The notes: generated by a model from the letters alone, not told the origin. A stretch of DNA of 64,000 nt from JBQTJN01 sp052387095 (GCA_052387095.1 JBQTJN010000019.1:1-64000); one strand, 5' to 3'; positions 22,600-31,678 are shown, numbered from the stretch's first letter. Made by a program: numbers and translations.

Positions 22600-24243
22600 A
22601 TGAGCCTCTATAATCCCCCCGTTCAGGACCAGCTTTTCCTGCTCTATGATGTCTTCGGCGGGGAAGGCCTGCCCGAGCGCGCACTGGCCGAATCGATTCT
22701 GGAAGAGGCCGCGAAATTGTCTTCGGAAATTCTGGCGCCGCTCAATGTAGTGGGTGATAAACAGGGTGCAAAATTATCGAATGGCGCCGTGACGACATCA
22801 CCGGGTTTCAAAGAAGCCTATCATCAATACCGCGATGCCGGCTGGAACAGCGTCGTCTTCCCGGAAGAGTTCGGCGGACAGGGTTTGCCGTGGGCGCTGG
22901 CCTTCGCCGTGCAGGAAATGTGGCAGGGCGCGAACATGGCGTTTGGCCTCTGCCCGCTTTTAAATCAGGGCGCTGTCGAGGCGATCCTCGCGCACGGCTC
23001 GGACGCACAGAAAAAATTCTACCTGCCGAAACTGATCGAGGGCACATGGACAGGCACCATGAACCTGACCGAACCGCAGGCGGGATCGGACCTCGGTTTG
23101 CTGAATACAAAAGCCGTCAAACAGGCGGACGGCACCTATAAAATTTCTGGCCAGAAAATCTTCATTACTTACGGTGAGCATGATTTCGCAGATAATATCA
23201 TCCATCTCGTCATTGCCCGCATAGAAGGCGCGCCCGCGGATGTGAAAGGAATTTCCCTCTTTATCGTGCCCAAATTCCTGGAGGGCGGCACGCGCAACGA
23301 CGTGATCTGCACCGGGATCGAGCACAAGCTTGGCATTCACGCCTCTCCCACCTGCACCATGCAGTTCGGCGATAAAGGTGGCGCAACGGGTTATCTCGTT
23401 GGTATAGAAAACGAGGGCCTTAAATACATGTTCACCATGATGAACAATGCAAGGCTTTCAGTTGGTCTGCAGGGTGTGGCGATTGCCGAAGCTTCTTATC
23501 AAAAGGCGCGGCAATATGCAGAAGAACGCGTGCAGGGAAAATCCTTTGAAACCGGCAAGCGCGTTTCCATCGAACACCATCCGGATGTCAGGCGCATGCT
23601 CATGAGTATGCAATCACAAATCGAGGCTGGTCGCGCTTTGACATTTGCAGCAGCCATGGCACTCGATAAGGCAAATACCGGCGACAAGAATGCGCAGGCG
23701 CGCGTGGAAATCCTCACGCCCATTGTCAAAAGCTGGTGCACCGATATGGCCTGTGAGGTCACGTCGCTTGGGCTGCAAATTCACGGCGGCATGGGCTATA
23801 TCGAAGAAACCGGCGCTGCGCAATTTTACCGCGATGCGCGCATTCTCCCCATCTATGAGGGCACCAACGGCATCCAGGGCGCCGACCTGAGTTTCCGCAA
23901 ACTATTGCGCGACGAAGCGGCGGGCGCCAAAGCCTGCATGGATGATCTGGAGCGCCGCATGGCAAAACAGGATGGCGAAACATTCGCGAAATATTTTGCA
24001 GGTCTGCGCGAGGCCACAGGCATTATCGTTCAGCATGGCGCGGAGAAAAACATGGTTTTTGTGGCTGCGGCGGCCACGCCTTATCTTAAGGGCTTCGCGT
24101 TGATTGCCGGGGCTGCGTCTCTGTCGCGCTGCGCTTCCCTGTCACCGGATAAGCGCCGCACGGCCGATTTTTTCATCGGCAATCTTCTCCCTGCCGCCGC
24201 AGGTCATCTGCAGGCGGCCGTGAAAGGCTCCGCGTTTATCTAG
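22600..24243 (+). CDS. Acyl-CoA dehydrogenase with extended C-terminal domain
   Basis: A flavoenzyme of fatty-acid beta-oxidation. NLTEPQAGSDLGLLNTKA (about residues 153-170), KISGQKIFITYGEHD, and LGLQIHGGMGYIEETGAAQ, then YEGTNGIQ with the likely catalytic Glu, are typical. Length 547 (ATG at 22600, MSLYNPPVQDQ) or 552 (ATG at 22585) fits the large subfamily with an extra C-terminal helical domain. It is divergent from the transglycosylase gene; no electron-transfer partner is adjacent. Confidence 0.92.
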   Translation: MSLYNPPVQDQLFLLYDVFGGEGLPERALAESILEEAAKLSSEILAPLNVVGDKQGAKLSNGAVTTSPGFKEAYHQYRDAGWNSVVFPEEFGGQGLPWALAFAVQEMWQGANMAFGLCPLLNQGAVEAILAHGSDAQKKFYLPKLIEGTWTGTMNLTEPQAGSDLGLLNTKAVKQADGTYKISGQKIFITYGEHDFADNIIHLVIARIEGAPADVKGISLFIVPKFLEGGTRNDVICTGIEHKLGIHASPTCTMQFGDKGGATGYLVGIENEGLKYMFTMMNNARLSVGLQGVAIAEASYQKARQYAEERVQGKSFETGKRVSIEHHPDVRRMLMSMQSQIEAGRALTFAAAMALDKANTGDKNAQARVEILTPIVKSWCTDMACEVTSLGLQIHGGMGYIEETGAAQFYRDARILPIYEGTNGIQGADLSFRKLLRDEAAGAKACMDDLERRMAKQDGETFAKYFAGLREATGIIVQHGAEKNMVFVAAAATPYLKGFALIAGAASLSRCASLSPDKRRTADFFIGNLLPAAAGHLQAAVKGSAFI

Positions 24244-24246
24244 AAT

Positions 24247-24771
24247 TTATTGGGTGAGGTCGGGGTATAACTGCCGCGCTAGGGCGGGGTTCTCGCACAT
24301 CAGGTGTGCTTTGGACTTGAGAGTGACGATGTTGTTCGAATTTGCCGCAAGTTTCGAAGACTGGAATAGTCGCGCATAGGTGTTGGCGGTGCAGGTACAG
24401 AATTTTTCAGGGTCCGTCCCTTTCGGCAAAAGTCCGGCCGTCTCAAGGCAGCGGCCATATTCCGACCCGGCCGCCAGGGTCGCATCGCGGCATTCAGTCT
24501 GCAGATTCAGCATAATCCCGCTTTGTGAAATGTCGGGTCCCTTGGCAATTCTATAATCGAGATATTTCACTTCCATGCATTCGCAATTGTAATACATGTT
24601 CATCGTGGCATTGACAGAGCAATTTTGATGAAACTGCTTCGCTTCCTGCAGATATTCTTCGGGCACATTGTCGTAAGGGTTAGCGGCAGAATCCTGTGCC
24701 TGCGCGTTTGGGGAAAATAAGAAAACAGCCAGGGCTATAAAAAATGCGGTTCGGGTTTGGCGAAAGTTCAT
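24247..24771 (-). CDS. Small exported Cys-rich protein, function unknown
   Basis: A 174-residue protein with a clear Sec signal peptide (cleavage after about residue 25, NAQA-QDS). The mature part holds eight Cys, including YNCECMEVKYLDYR and DPEKFCTCTANTYARL, suggesting disulfides in the periplasm. Not recognised as a named family. It converges on the acyl-CoA dehydrogenase with 3 bp between stops. The DPEKFC string also occurs in the exported protein at 44715, but overall similarity is not evident. Confidence 0.7.
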   Translation of the reverse strand: MNFRQTRTAFFIALAVFLFSPNAQAQDSAANPYDNVPEEYLQEAKQFHQNCSVNATMNMYYNCECMEVKYLDYRIAKGPDISQSGIMLNLQTECRDATLAAGSEYGRCLETAGLLPKGTDPEKFCTCTANTYARLFQSSKLAANSNNIVTLKSKAHLMCENPALARQLYPDLTQ

Positions 24772-24841
24772 ATCTTATATTATACAGATTTTACCGCAAA
24801 AAACGAAATCCGGTCTTTAAGACGGGATCTTTGGCTTCAGG

Positions 24842-24859
24842 CCCCGGCTTTCGCCGGGG
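24842..24859. repeat. GC-rich hairpin CCCCGGC-tttc-GCCGGGG
   Basis: A perfect 7-bp stem with a TTTC loop, of family C type, between two leftward genes. No T-tract on either strand. Confidence 0.6.
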
Positions 24860-24877
24860 TTATGGAGTTTGTAATTA

Positions 24878-25438
24878 TCAGGTACCCTTAACGCGCTTCC
24901 ACAGGGTCTTGAAATTGAAATTTTCGTCCTGGGTAGCCGCTTCATCGGCGTTTTCGTTGCCGGCCTTGAGCCGCTTCATCTGCTGGTCGATCTGCTTCTG
25001 GCGCTTCATGCGGGCTTCCTGCATTTTGCGCTCGCGCTCTTTCAGTTCTTCGCGCAGATCTTCGGCCTGCTTCTGGGAATACTGGCTGGTGATCAGCACT
25101 TGTGAAGCCTGCTTCTGCCAGAGGTCGCGCTGGTCCTTGAGGTCGGCGATCTGGGTATTGGCCAGCTCGATCTGTTCCTCCAGGAACTTGATGCGCATTT
25201 TCGTGCGCTCGAATTCAAGCATGGTGGATACTTTTTCCATTTCTTCCTCAACGGAAGAATGGGTTTGGGAGTCCGCGGGCGCCAGGCCGAAAGCACGCTC
25301 AATTTCAGACACGTCCAGAACACGGCGGCCATTGGCATCGACTTCATACGAAATCTTGCCGTTATTCATCGCGCGCTGGATGGTTGATTTGGAACGCCCG
25401 GTCAGTTCTGCTGCTCTTTGTGCGCCTACTTTTGCCAT
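24878..25438 (-). CDS. HTH DNA-binding protein with long coiled coil
   Basis: A 186-residue cytoplasmic protein. The N-terminus (AQRAAELTGRSKSTIQRAMN, about residues 6-25) is a MerR-like or excisionase-like helix-turn-helix. Residues 80-165 form one long charged coiled coil rich in Lys, Glu, Gln and Arg. The ATG at 25438 (MAKVGAQRAAEL) is preferred over an upstream in-frame start because the HTH begins there. Similar HTH-plus-coiled-coil proteins are often on plasmids or near replication and partition genes; nothing nearby confirms that role. Confidence 0.7.
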   Translation of the reverse strand: MAKVGAQRAAELTGRSKSTIQRAMNNGKISYEVDANGRRVLDVSEIERAFGLAPADSQTHSSVEEEMEKVSTMLEFERTKMRIKFLEEQIELANTQIADLKDQRDLWQKQASQVLITSQYSQKQAEDLREELKERERKMQEARMKRQKQIDQQMKRLKAGNENADEAATQDENFNFKTLWKRVKGT

Positions 25439-25503
25439 TTTTGAATCCCCATTATGTTCAATAACATCTAAAGTCCTAACACGCCTCTTTGCCGTAATCA
25501 AGA

Positions 25504-25526
25504 AAAACGGCAAATCCCCGTTTTTC
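25504..25526 (-). terminator. Hairpin terminator after the sapC-like gene
   Basis: AAAAACGG and CCGTTTTT pair around a 7-base loop, ending in a T-run on the minus strand. It lies 18 bp after the stop of the leftward sapC-like gene and would work in both directions. Confidence 0.6.
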
Positions 25527-25543
25527 CCTGTTTATAAGGCAAT

Positions 25544-26344
25544 TCAGGCGGCTTCTTGTTCTATCCGCTCATTCAGCATGTGCGTGAGTCGCTGCCATTG
25601 TGCGCCCGAGAACAGCTGCGCGTAGAGGAACGGCAGCCAGCCTTTTTTGCGCCAGTCGAGGAAGATCTTATCATCCATCTCGGCCAGCTTTTTCTCGTCT
25701 ATGATGCGAAAACCGGAAAAACTTATGCGCTTGTTGCCGGCAAGATTGATCTGCGCTTCGCGTTCGACCAGCAGGCCGCTTTTCGCCAGCGCCTGCCCGA
25801 ACTCGATCGTCTGCTGCGCGGCACCGTGATAGGACTTGCAGAATTCAAGTGCATTGCTGGCAAGCGTCGTAGCTTTGCCGTCGTTATCAAAAAATTTCTG
25901 CTCGCCGTTTTCTTCGGTCACATCACCGCCAGCATCAATGCAAAGGGTCAGTTTCTGGTTGCCCGGCAGTTCCGAGAAGATAAACGGATAGCGGCGGACA
26001 TAGGCGGGGATATACGTGAATTCACTCCATATGCCGTCCTTGCCGATAAAAAGATTTTCATGATCGCGCAAACCTGTAATGGCAACGGGTGTGGCGTTGC
26101 TGTCCGGGCTGAAAGCGATAGGATAAAAATGGCAAACCTGCGGCAGCTCGATCAGGTTCACCGGCACGGCATTGACGCCCTTGGCAAAATTAAAACCGAA
26201 ATTCTTCCTGAGAGAAAGTTTGGCGTGCTTTTGGGCGTCGAGCGGCATCGGGTTCTTGTAGAAGAGCGGAAAAGAGTTATTTGCCGCACCTGGCGTGCTG
26301 TCTTTAATACCTGTAATGCCTGCGTTTTTATCTTTTTTGGACAT
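25544..26344 (-). CDS. SapC family protein
   Basis: A 266-residue protein matching the SapC family: FPLFYKNPMPLDAQKHAKLS (about residues 26-45), VPVNLIELPQVCHFYPIAF, then FTYIPAYVRRYPFIF. SapC was named from the Campylobacter S-layer locus, but its function in alphaproteobacteria is unclear. There is no signal peptide. It is followed by a terminator and the HTH coiled-coil gene, so the two are probably separate units. Confidence 0.85.
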   Translation of the reverse strand: MSKKDKNAGITGIKDSTPGAANNSFPLFYKNPMPLDAQKHAKLSLRKNFGFNFAKGVNAVPVNLIELPQVCHFYPIAFSPDSNATPVAITGLRDHENLFIGKDGIWSEFTYIPAYVRRYPFIFSELPGNQKLTLCIDAGGDVTEENGEQKFFDNDGKATTLASNALEFCKSYHGAAQQTIEFGQALAKSGLLVEREAQINLAGNKRISFSGFRIIDEKKLAEMDDKIFLDWRKKGWLPFLYAQLFSGAQWQRLTHMLNERIEQEAA

Positions 26345-26529
26345 CTGTAATCTCCAGTATTTCGGGTAATATGGGGAAGGTATAGCAACGATCCCTTCGC
26401 CTGTCCATAAACAAGCGCCTTTAATGCCCTCAAAAGGGCCGGAAATAAGGGGTTTTGGCCTTCCAACCGGCAGGAAAATCAGATAGGGTCCTGCCCATAA
26501 ATCAAGAGCGTCTTGAAAGGACTTGGATC

Positions 26530-27879
26530 ATGCGTATAGGCGTTGTCGGAACGGGTTATGTCGGGCTGGTTTCAGGAGCCTGTTTTGCCGAGTTTGGTAT
26601 CAATGTCACCTGCGTCGATAAAAACGCAGATAAAATCGTGCGCCTGCAGAAAGGCGAAATTCCCATTTATGAACCCGGGCTTGAGACGCTGGTGGAAAAG
26701 CAGGTCCAAGCCGGGCGCCTGGTTTTTACCACGGATCTGGGCGCAGCCGTTAAGGACGTGGATGCCGTTTTCATTGCCGTTGGCACGCCTTCGCGTCCCG
26801 AGGACGGCCACGCCGATATGTCTTACGTCCACCAGGCGGCGAAGGATATTGCTGCGCTTATAAATGGCTATACGCTTGTAGTCACGAAATCGACCGTCCC
26901 GGTCGGGACCGCGCGCGAGGTTGAAAAAATTATCCGTGCCGTCCGACCGGATGCGGATTTCGAGATCTGCTCCAATCCCGAATTTTTGCGCGAAGGCGCT
27001 GCGATCAATGATTTCATGCACCCCGACCGCATCGTCATCGGCACCGAATCCCCGCGCGTCATCGAGATTATGCGTGAGCTGTACCGCCCGCTTTACATCA
27101 ATGAAACGCCGATGGTCGTGGTCAGTCCGGAAACCGCCGAGCTGATCAAATATGCGTCCAACGCATTCCTTGCCATGAAAATTACGTTCATTAACGAGAT
27201 TGCCAATCTGTGCGAAAAAACCGGCGCGAACGTGCAGGAAGTCGCAAAGGGCGTCGGTCTTGACGGCCGCATCGGCAAGAAATTTCTCCATGCGGGCCCT
27301 GGTTTCGGCGGATCCTGTTTTCCCAAGGACACGTTGGCCCTCACGCAGATCGGCCAGAAGCATGGCGCGCCGCAGAACCTCATTGAAACTGTGATCTGGG
27401 TGAATGATGAGCGTCAGCGCAGCATGGCCCAGCGCGTCATGACGGCGTGCGGCGGCAGTGTCGATGGAATGCGCATCGCCGTGCTCGGTGTTTCGTACAA
27501 GCCCAACACCGATGATGTGCGCGCGGCACCCAGCCTCGTTGTCATTCCGCTGCTGCAGGAAGAAGGTGCGAAAATCGCCGCCTACGACCCGGCGGCGATG
27601 AAAGGCGCGAAGGAACATCTCGAGGATGTCGAATGGTGTACGGATGAATATGCGGCGGCGAAAGATGCCGACGCGCTCGTTATTTTAACGGAATGGAATG
27701 AATTCCGTGGGCTCGATCTGGATCGCCTCGGCGAGACCATGAAAACAAAATGCATCATCGATATGCGCAATATCTACAAAGTCGCGGATATGCGCGCCAA
27801 GGGCTTCCATTACATCTCTGTCGGTCGCGCGCCTGTTCTGCCAGGCATAGCGACCGTTAAAAAAACTGCCGCGAAATAA
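26530..27879 (+). CDS. UDP-glucose 6-dehydrogenase
   Basis: Oxidises UDP-glucose to UDP-glucuronate with NAD+, feeding capsule or lipopolysaccharide sugars. MRIGVVGTGYVGLVSGACFA is the Rossmann fold; GFGGSCFPKD contains the catalytic Cys263. Length 449 is normal. The ATG at 26530 is chosen because the fold starts there and AAAGGAC lies upstream; the longer in-frame version adds 25 unrelated residues. cysQ follows after 3 bp, implying co-transcription. Common symbols are ugd, udg or tuaD. Confidence 0.94.
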   Translation: MRIGVVGTGYVGLVSGACFAEFGINVTCVDKNADKIVRLQKGEIPIYEPGLETLVEKQVQAGRLVFTTDLGAAVKDVDAVFIAVGTPSRPEDGHADMSYVHQAAKDIAALINGYTLVVTKSTVPVGTAREVEKIIRAVRPDADFEICSNPEFLREGAAINDFMHPDRIVIGTESPRVIEIMRELYRPLYINETPMVVVSPETAELIKYASNAFLAMKITFINEIANLCEKTGANVQEVAKGVGLDGRIGKKFLHAGPGFGGSCFPKDTLALTQIGQKHGAPQNLIETVIWVNDERQRSMAQRVMTACGGSVDGMRIAVLGVSYKPNTDDVRAAPSLVVIPLLQEEGAKIAAYDPAAMKGAKEHLEDVEWCTDEYAAAKDADALVILTEWNEFRGLDLDRLGETMKTKCIIDMRNIYKVADMRAKGFHYISVGRAPVLPGIATVKKTAAK

Positions 27880-27882
27880 ACG

Positions 27883-28710
27883 ATGGACGAACGTCTTCTC
27901 CATAATCTCGGCGCACTCTCTAATATGGTGCGGCGTGTTGCGCTGGAGGCGGGCGCGATCACCCTGCAATATTTCGAAGACCATGACGCGCTGGATATCC
28001 GCGAAAAAGGTGACGGCTCGCCGGTGACCATCGCCGACCGCAAGGCTGAAGACTGCATTCAGAAAGCGCTGGCCGGCATTCTGCCCTCAATTCCCTTCAT
28101 CGGCGAGGAGCGCGCAGATGGCGGCGATATGCCGGATATCAGCGCGTCCGAATATTTCTGGCTGGTCGATCCTCTCGATGGGACCAAGGAATTCATCAAG
28201 GGTGGCCCGGATTATACCGTCAATATTGCGCTCATTAAAAACAGCGAGCCGGTGCTCGGCGTGATTTATGCGCCGGTGAAGGGCATCGTCTATTCCGGCC
28301 ACGCAGGCGGCAAGGCTATGCGCTGGAGCAAGGATACCGGCAAAGAAAAAGAGATACGCGTGCGCACGCCGCTGAACGAGGGCTTGACGGTGGTGACAAA
28401 TTACCACGGCAAATCGGACAAATTCGATTCATTCCTGCAAAATTACAAAATCAACAAGCTTGTCTATATGCCGAGCTCTCTGAAAATATGCACGCTGGCC
28501 GAAGGTAAAGCCGATCTTTACCCGCGCATGGTACCGATCAGTGAATGGGACACGGCGGCGGGCGACGCCATTCTGCGTGCCGCTGGTGGGACAATCACGG
28601 ATCTGGAGGGCATTTCACTGCGCTACGGCAAGGACAATTTCATCAATGCGCCCTTTGTTGCCAGCACGTTTGACTGGCGCGCCCAAGATGATTTAGGTGG
28701 CGATCTATAG
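27883..28710 (+). CDS. cysQ: 3'(2'),5'-bisphosphate nucleotidase CysQ
   Basis: Hydrolyses PAP, a by-product of sulfate assimilation and sulfotransfer, in the cytoplasm. Metal-binding motifs are IGEERADG (about residues 68-75), WLVDPLDGTKEFIKGG (about residues 92-107) and WDTAAGDAIL near residue 222. Length 275 is normal. It lies 3 bp after the UDP-glucose dehydrogenase and its end overlaps the convergent repressor-like gene by 6 bp. Confidence 0.93.
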   Translation: MDERLLHNLGALSNMVRRVALEAGAITLQYFEDHDALDIREKGDGSPVTIADRKAEDCIQKALAGILPSIPFIGEERADGGDMPDISASEYFWLVDPLDGTKEFIKGGPDYTVNIALIKNSEPVLGVIYAPVKGIVYSGHAGGKAMRWSKDTGKEKEIRVRTPLNEGLTVVTNYHGKSDKFDSFLQNYKINKLVYMPSSLKICTLAEGKADLYPRMVPISEWDTAAGDAILRAAGGTITDLEGISLRYGKDNFINAPFVASTFDWRAQDDLGGDL

Positions 28711-29307
28711 CCAGTGCAACCGCGCAATCACGCGGCCCGTAATTTCAAATTCATGTTCCTGCAGGGTCTGTGTTTCGAAAGAAGCATGCGCCGCCGCCAC
28801 GCGAATTTTGGCTGGGCTTGATTTCGGCACGTAAGAACAGTGACGCACCATGTGGCCGAACCCGTCGGAAATAATAAAAATCCCGGGCGGCGACGGCGCG
28901 CGATCGGAAAGATCGACGATCACAAATTCACCCTGGCGGAAATCCGGCTCCATCACGCGCTCACGGACTTCGAAGATGCGGATCTTCTCCGGCGGCGTGC
29001 GCGTGCGCGCATGCAAAATATCGGCCGGGATCACCCAGTCCGAATCTCTTTTCTCCCGGAACTCCTGGAAGCTTTGTTCGAGCGTGAGCGGCGGGATCAC
29101 GTAGCCATTACCGCTGACGGCTTTTTGCCCGTCGGTAGGCAGTCCGAAATACTGGCGCATGCCATGGTATTCCTGCGCCTTGATCTGGCGCGCACCGTTC
29201 AGGATTTTGCTAATGGCGGGCGGTTCAAGCCCCAGTGTGGCCGCCAGCCCGGCCTTGCTTTTGCCGGGATGTGCCTTGAATTGCGCCTTAAGCCATTGAG
29301 AATCCAT
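28705..29307 (-). CDS. HTH repressor with a degenerate S24 (LexA-like) domain
   Basis: A 200-residue phage-repressor-like protein. Residues 17-38 (SKAGLAATLGLEPPAISKIL) form the HTH and residues 108-200 the S24 fold (FEVRERVMEP, then GEFVIVDLSD, and ITGRVIARLHW at the end). In active S24 peptidases the Ser precedes MEP and a Lys lies in a VKR-like strand; here these are Val118 and Arg155. It therefore should not self-cleave and may be a RecA-independent regulator. It is divergent from a small XRE gene with a palindromic candidate operator between them. Confidence 0.85.
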   Translation of the reverse strand: MDSQWLKAQFKAHPGKSKAGLAATLGLEPPAISKILNGARQIKAQEYHGMRQYFGLPTDGQKAVSGNGYVIPPLTLEQSFQEFREKRDSDWVIPADILHARTRTPPEKIRIFEVRERVMEPDFRQGEFVIVDLSDRAPSPPGIFIISDGFGHMVRHCSYVPKSSPAKIRVAAAHASFETQTLQEHEFEITGRVIARLHWL

Positions 29308-29369
29308 GAATGCACTATGGCATGCGAACTTGCCTTGTCGAATTACTATTGCAGAAAATTAGCCTTGAA

Positions 29370-29388
29370 ACTTTCTAAAAAGGAAAGT
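29370..29388. promoter_or_regulatory. Candidate operator between divergent HTH genes
   Basis: ACTTTC and GAAAGT are perfect inverted half-sites separated by 7 bp (TAAAAAG). The site is 12 bp upstream of the XRE start and 63 bp from the start of the repressor-like gene, well placed to control both. The surroundings are AT-rich. Confidence 0.5.
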
Positions 29389-29399
29389 ATATTCAATTT

Positions 29400-29627
29400 A
29401 TGGTAGAAAATCTGGGACCGATTGTCGGTTTTAACCTCAAAATTTTACGTAAGGCGAAAAAACTTTCCCAAAAGGACATTGCCGGGATTCTGGATGTTTC
29501 CTACCAGCAGGTGCAGAAATACGAGAGCGGGTTTACGACCCTCCCTTTGGAGAAGCTTTACCGGCTCCGGCACTTTTACAAAGTATCATATGAGACGTTT
29601 TTTGAGGGGATGGAGGAAACCGTTTAG
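29400..29627 (+). CDS. Small XRE-family helix-turn-helix regulator
   Basis: A 75-residue protein that is almost entirely an XRE HTH: NLKILRKAKKLSQKDIAGIL, then DVSYQQVQKYESGFTTLPLE. The YQQVQKYESG recognition helix is typical of alphaproteobacterial XRE regulators. It lies divergently from the dead S24 repressor, an arrangement like the cI/cro switch of temperate phages, although no other phage genes are present. Its stop overlaps the convergent ureohydrolase gene by 4 bp. Confidence 0.85.
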   Translation: MVENLGPIVGFNLKILRKAKKLSQKDIAGILDVSYQQVQKYESGFTTLPLEKLYRLRHFYKVSYETFFEGMEETV

Positions 29628-30553
29628 GCTTTTTTGCCAAGCAGACTGTAAGACAAAATTTTGTAGCACAGCTTCGCCGTGAGAAAATCGCAGGCATGCA
29701 GGTTCTCTTTCGGCGCCAGCTCGACGACATCCGCGCCGGCAATGTTTGCGCGTGCGCAAACGGCCTCGAGAATATCCATGACATCCTGCCAGAACAACCC
29801 GCCCGGCTCCGGCGTGCCGGTGGCGGGGATCATCGAGGAATCAAACCCGTCAATATCGAAGGTGATGTACACGGGCCCTGTACCAACAGCTTTCGCCACG
29901 TCTGCGGCTGTCCATTTTTTCATGTCTTTGGCCCAAAATATCTCAATACGGTCTTTATTGGCTTCGAGGAACGGGATTTCTCCAGCGGAAATATTGCGGA
30001 TACCGACCGATACCAGCCGCACATTGGGGTTGTCGAGGCAGCGGCACATCGCGGCGGCATGGGAAAAACGCTCGCCGTCATACCCGTCGCGCAAATCGGC
30101 ATGCGCATCGAACTGTAAGATGGTGACCTGTTCATGGCGCCGCGCAAAAGGACGAATGGCGCCGGCTGTCATGGAATGCTCGCCGCCGAGAGACAGCGGG
30201 AATTTTCCGGCATCGAGAGTGGTTTCGACCAGCGCCTCCAGTTGCTCCAGCGCGGTTTCAACCTTGCGGTCGATTTTAGTTTCGTTGAATGTGGCGACAC
30301 CATATTTCGTCACGGGTTCCGACCAGAGGACCTCATCGAACAATTCAACCTGGTGTGAGGAGTCGAGAATCGCCGCCGGGCCTTCTTTCGTGCCGCCGCC
30401 ATAGCTGACGGAAGATTCGAGGCCGAACGGGATGATCCAGGCTTGCGCCTCTTCGGGCGCGCGGGCAAGATCGCCGTCAAGCCCGAGAAACCCGTCTTTG
30501 GGATTCATGAAGCTATACTGCGCCTGTTTGATTTTCGGCTTTGGCTGGCTCAT
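29624..30553 (-). CDS. Ureohydrolase (agmatinase family)
   Basis: A manganese ureohydrolase: LGGEHSMTAGAI (GGEHS at about residues 123-127), FDAHADLRDG (149-153) and TFDIDGFDSSMIPATGTPEP (Asp233, 235 and 238) carry the metal ligands. Agmatinase, giving putrescine and urea, is the likely activity; guanidinobutyrase or a related amidino-hydrolase cannot be excluded. Length 309. The start at 30553 overlaps the stop of the deoxyhypusine-synthase-like gene by 4 bp (ATGA), so they are coupled in a polyamine operon. Confidence 0.85.
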   Translation of the reverse strand: MSQPKPKIKQAQYSFMNPKDGFLGLDGDLARAPEEAQAWIIPFGLESSVSYGGGTKEGPAAILDSSHQVELFDEVLWSEPVTKYGVATFNETKIDRKVETALEQLEALVETTLDAGKFPLSLGGEHSMTAGAIRPFARRHEQVTILQFDAHADLRDGYDGERFSHAAAMCRCLDNPNVRLVSVGIRNISAGEIPFLEANKDRIEIFWAKDMKKWTAADVAKAVGTGPVYITFDIDGFDSSMIPATGTPEPGGLFWQDVMDILEAVCARANIAGADVVELAPKENLHACDFLTAKLCYKILSYSLLGKKA

Positions 30554-31605
30554 TTGAAAATCTTCGCCAGTTCCCACTTCTTGCGGTTTTTCCATGCACC
30601 GCGGTGATAGGCGTCAGACGCCAGCAGCGGCATGACGGATCCGGCTTCGGCAAAAACCATCTGCTCGAACGTCACATCGACCTTGCCCCATGAACACGCT
30701 TCCTTCAGCGTCGAGGAGGAACAGGCGCCGTCGCGCACATCGGCCACCGTGATCTGCACGGCATATTTGTGCATCGCGGCTTCCTTGCCGAGAATTTCGG
30801 CGCAGACAACCGTGTCCTGGATGAAGTTCTTTGGCACGCCGCCGCCGATCATCAGCAGGCCCGTCGTGCCCGCATGGATTTTAACATCCGTCAGCTCGCG
30901 GAAGTCAGCGATGGAATCGAGAACCATGTGCTTGCCCGGGTTATCGACCTGGTGCTTCACAAGGCCGAAACCGGCGGATGAGTCGGTAAAGGCCGGGCAG
31001 AAGATCGGCACGTTTTTCTCATAGGCCAGCTTCACGAGGGAATTATCCTTCTTGCCGTGCTTCACCAGGTATTTGCCCATCTCCCATATGAATTCGCGGG
31101 AGGAGTAGGCGCGCGGCTCGAGGCTGTTTGCGATCTCGTAGATCGTCTTGTCGCAGGATTGCAGGTCTTCCTCGTCGATATAGGTATCGTAAATACGGTC
31201 GATATAAAGATCGCGTAGCTCGCGGTCATCGATTTGCGCATCGGCCTGGTAATGCTTGAAGCCGAGACCTTCGAAGAAATCCATGTCGACGATGGCGGCG
31301 CCTGTTGAGACGATGGCATCGACCATGTTATTGGCAACGAGATCCGCATAGAGATCCATGCAGCCGCCGGCCGATGTCGAGCCCGCGATGGAAAGCACCA
31401 CGGCGCATTCCTTGTCTTCGAGCATCATGTTGTAGATCTGGGTCGCGCGGGCAAGGTCACGCGACGTGAAGGACATCTTGTCCATGGCGTTGATAATGGG
31501 GCGCGCATCGAACGACTTGATGTCGATATGTTCGACCTCGCGGCTGAGCAAATCAGCCTTGCGGTTATTAACGGTTTTCTTCTTGGCAGCCTGTTTGTCT
31601 GTCAT
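30550..31605 (-). CDS. Deoxyhypusine-synthase-like protein (polyamine enzyme)
   Basis: A 351-residue NAD-dependent enzyme of the deoxyhypusine synthase family. SIAGSTSAGGCMDL (about residues 72-85), IVSTGAAIVDMDFF and EACSWGKVDV, with the conserved active-site Lys at about 308, are recognisable. Bacteria lack eIF5A, and some bacterial family members have been reported to make homospermidine from putrescine; that role is inferred here from the decarboxylase and ureohydrolase neighbours. The ATG at 31605 has AAAGGA upstream. A family B repeat lies between it and the decarboxylase gene. Confidence 0.85.
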   Translation of the reverse strand: MTDKQAAKKKTVNNRKADLLSREVEHIDIKSFDARPIINAMDKMSFTSRDLARATQIYNMMLEDKECAVVLSIAGSTSAGGCMDLYADLVANNMVDAIVSTGAAIVDMDFFEGLGFKHYQADAQIDDRELRDLYIDRIYDTYIDEEDLQSCDKTIYEIANSLEPRAYSSREFIWEMGKYLVKHGKKDNSLVKLAYEKNVPIFCPAFTDSSAGFGLVKHQVDNPGKHMVLDSIADFRELTDVKIHAGTTGLLMIGGGVPKNFIQDTVVCAEILGKEAAMHKYAVQITVADVRDGACSSSTLKEACSWGKVDVTFEQMVFAEAGSVMPLLASDAYHRGAWKNRKKWELAKIFK

Positions 31606-31678
31606 GGCAATCGTCCTTTTCAAATTACTGGTTATATATACGTTTTTAACGTCAAAAGTCGAGAATCTTTATATCTGC

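Noticed and set aside
28705..29627. Prophage
   Set aside because: The cI/cro-like pair is not accompanied by integrase, replication, head or tail genes in the window; only the regulatory pair is supported.
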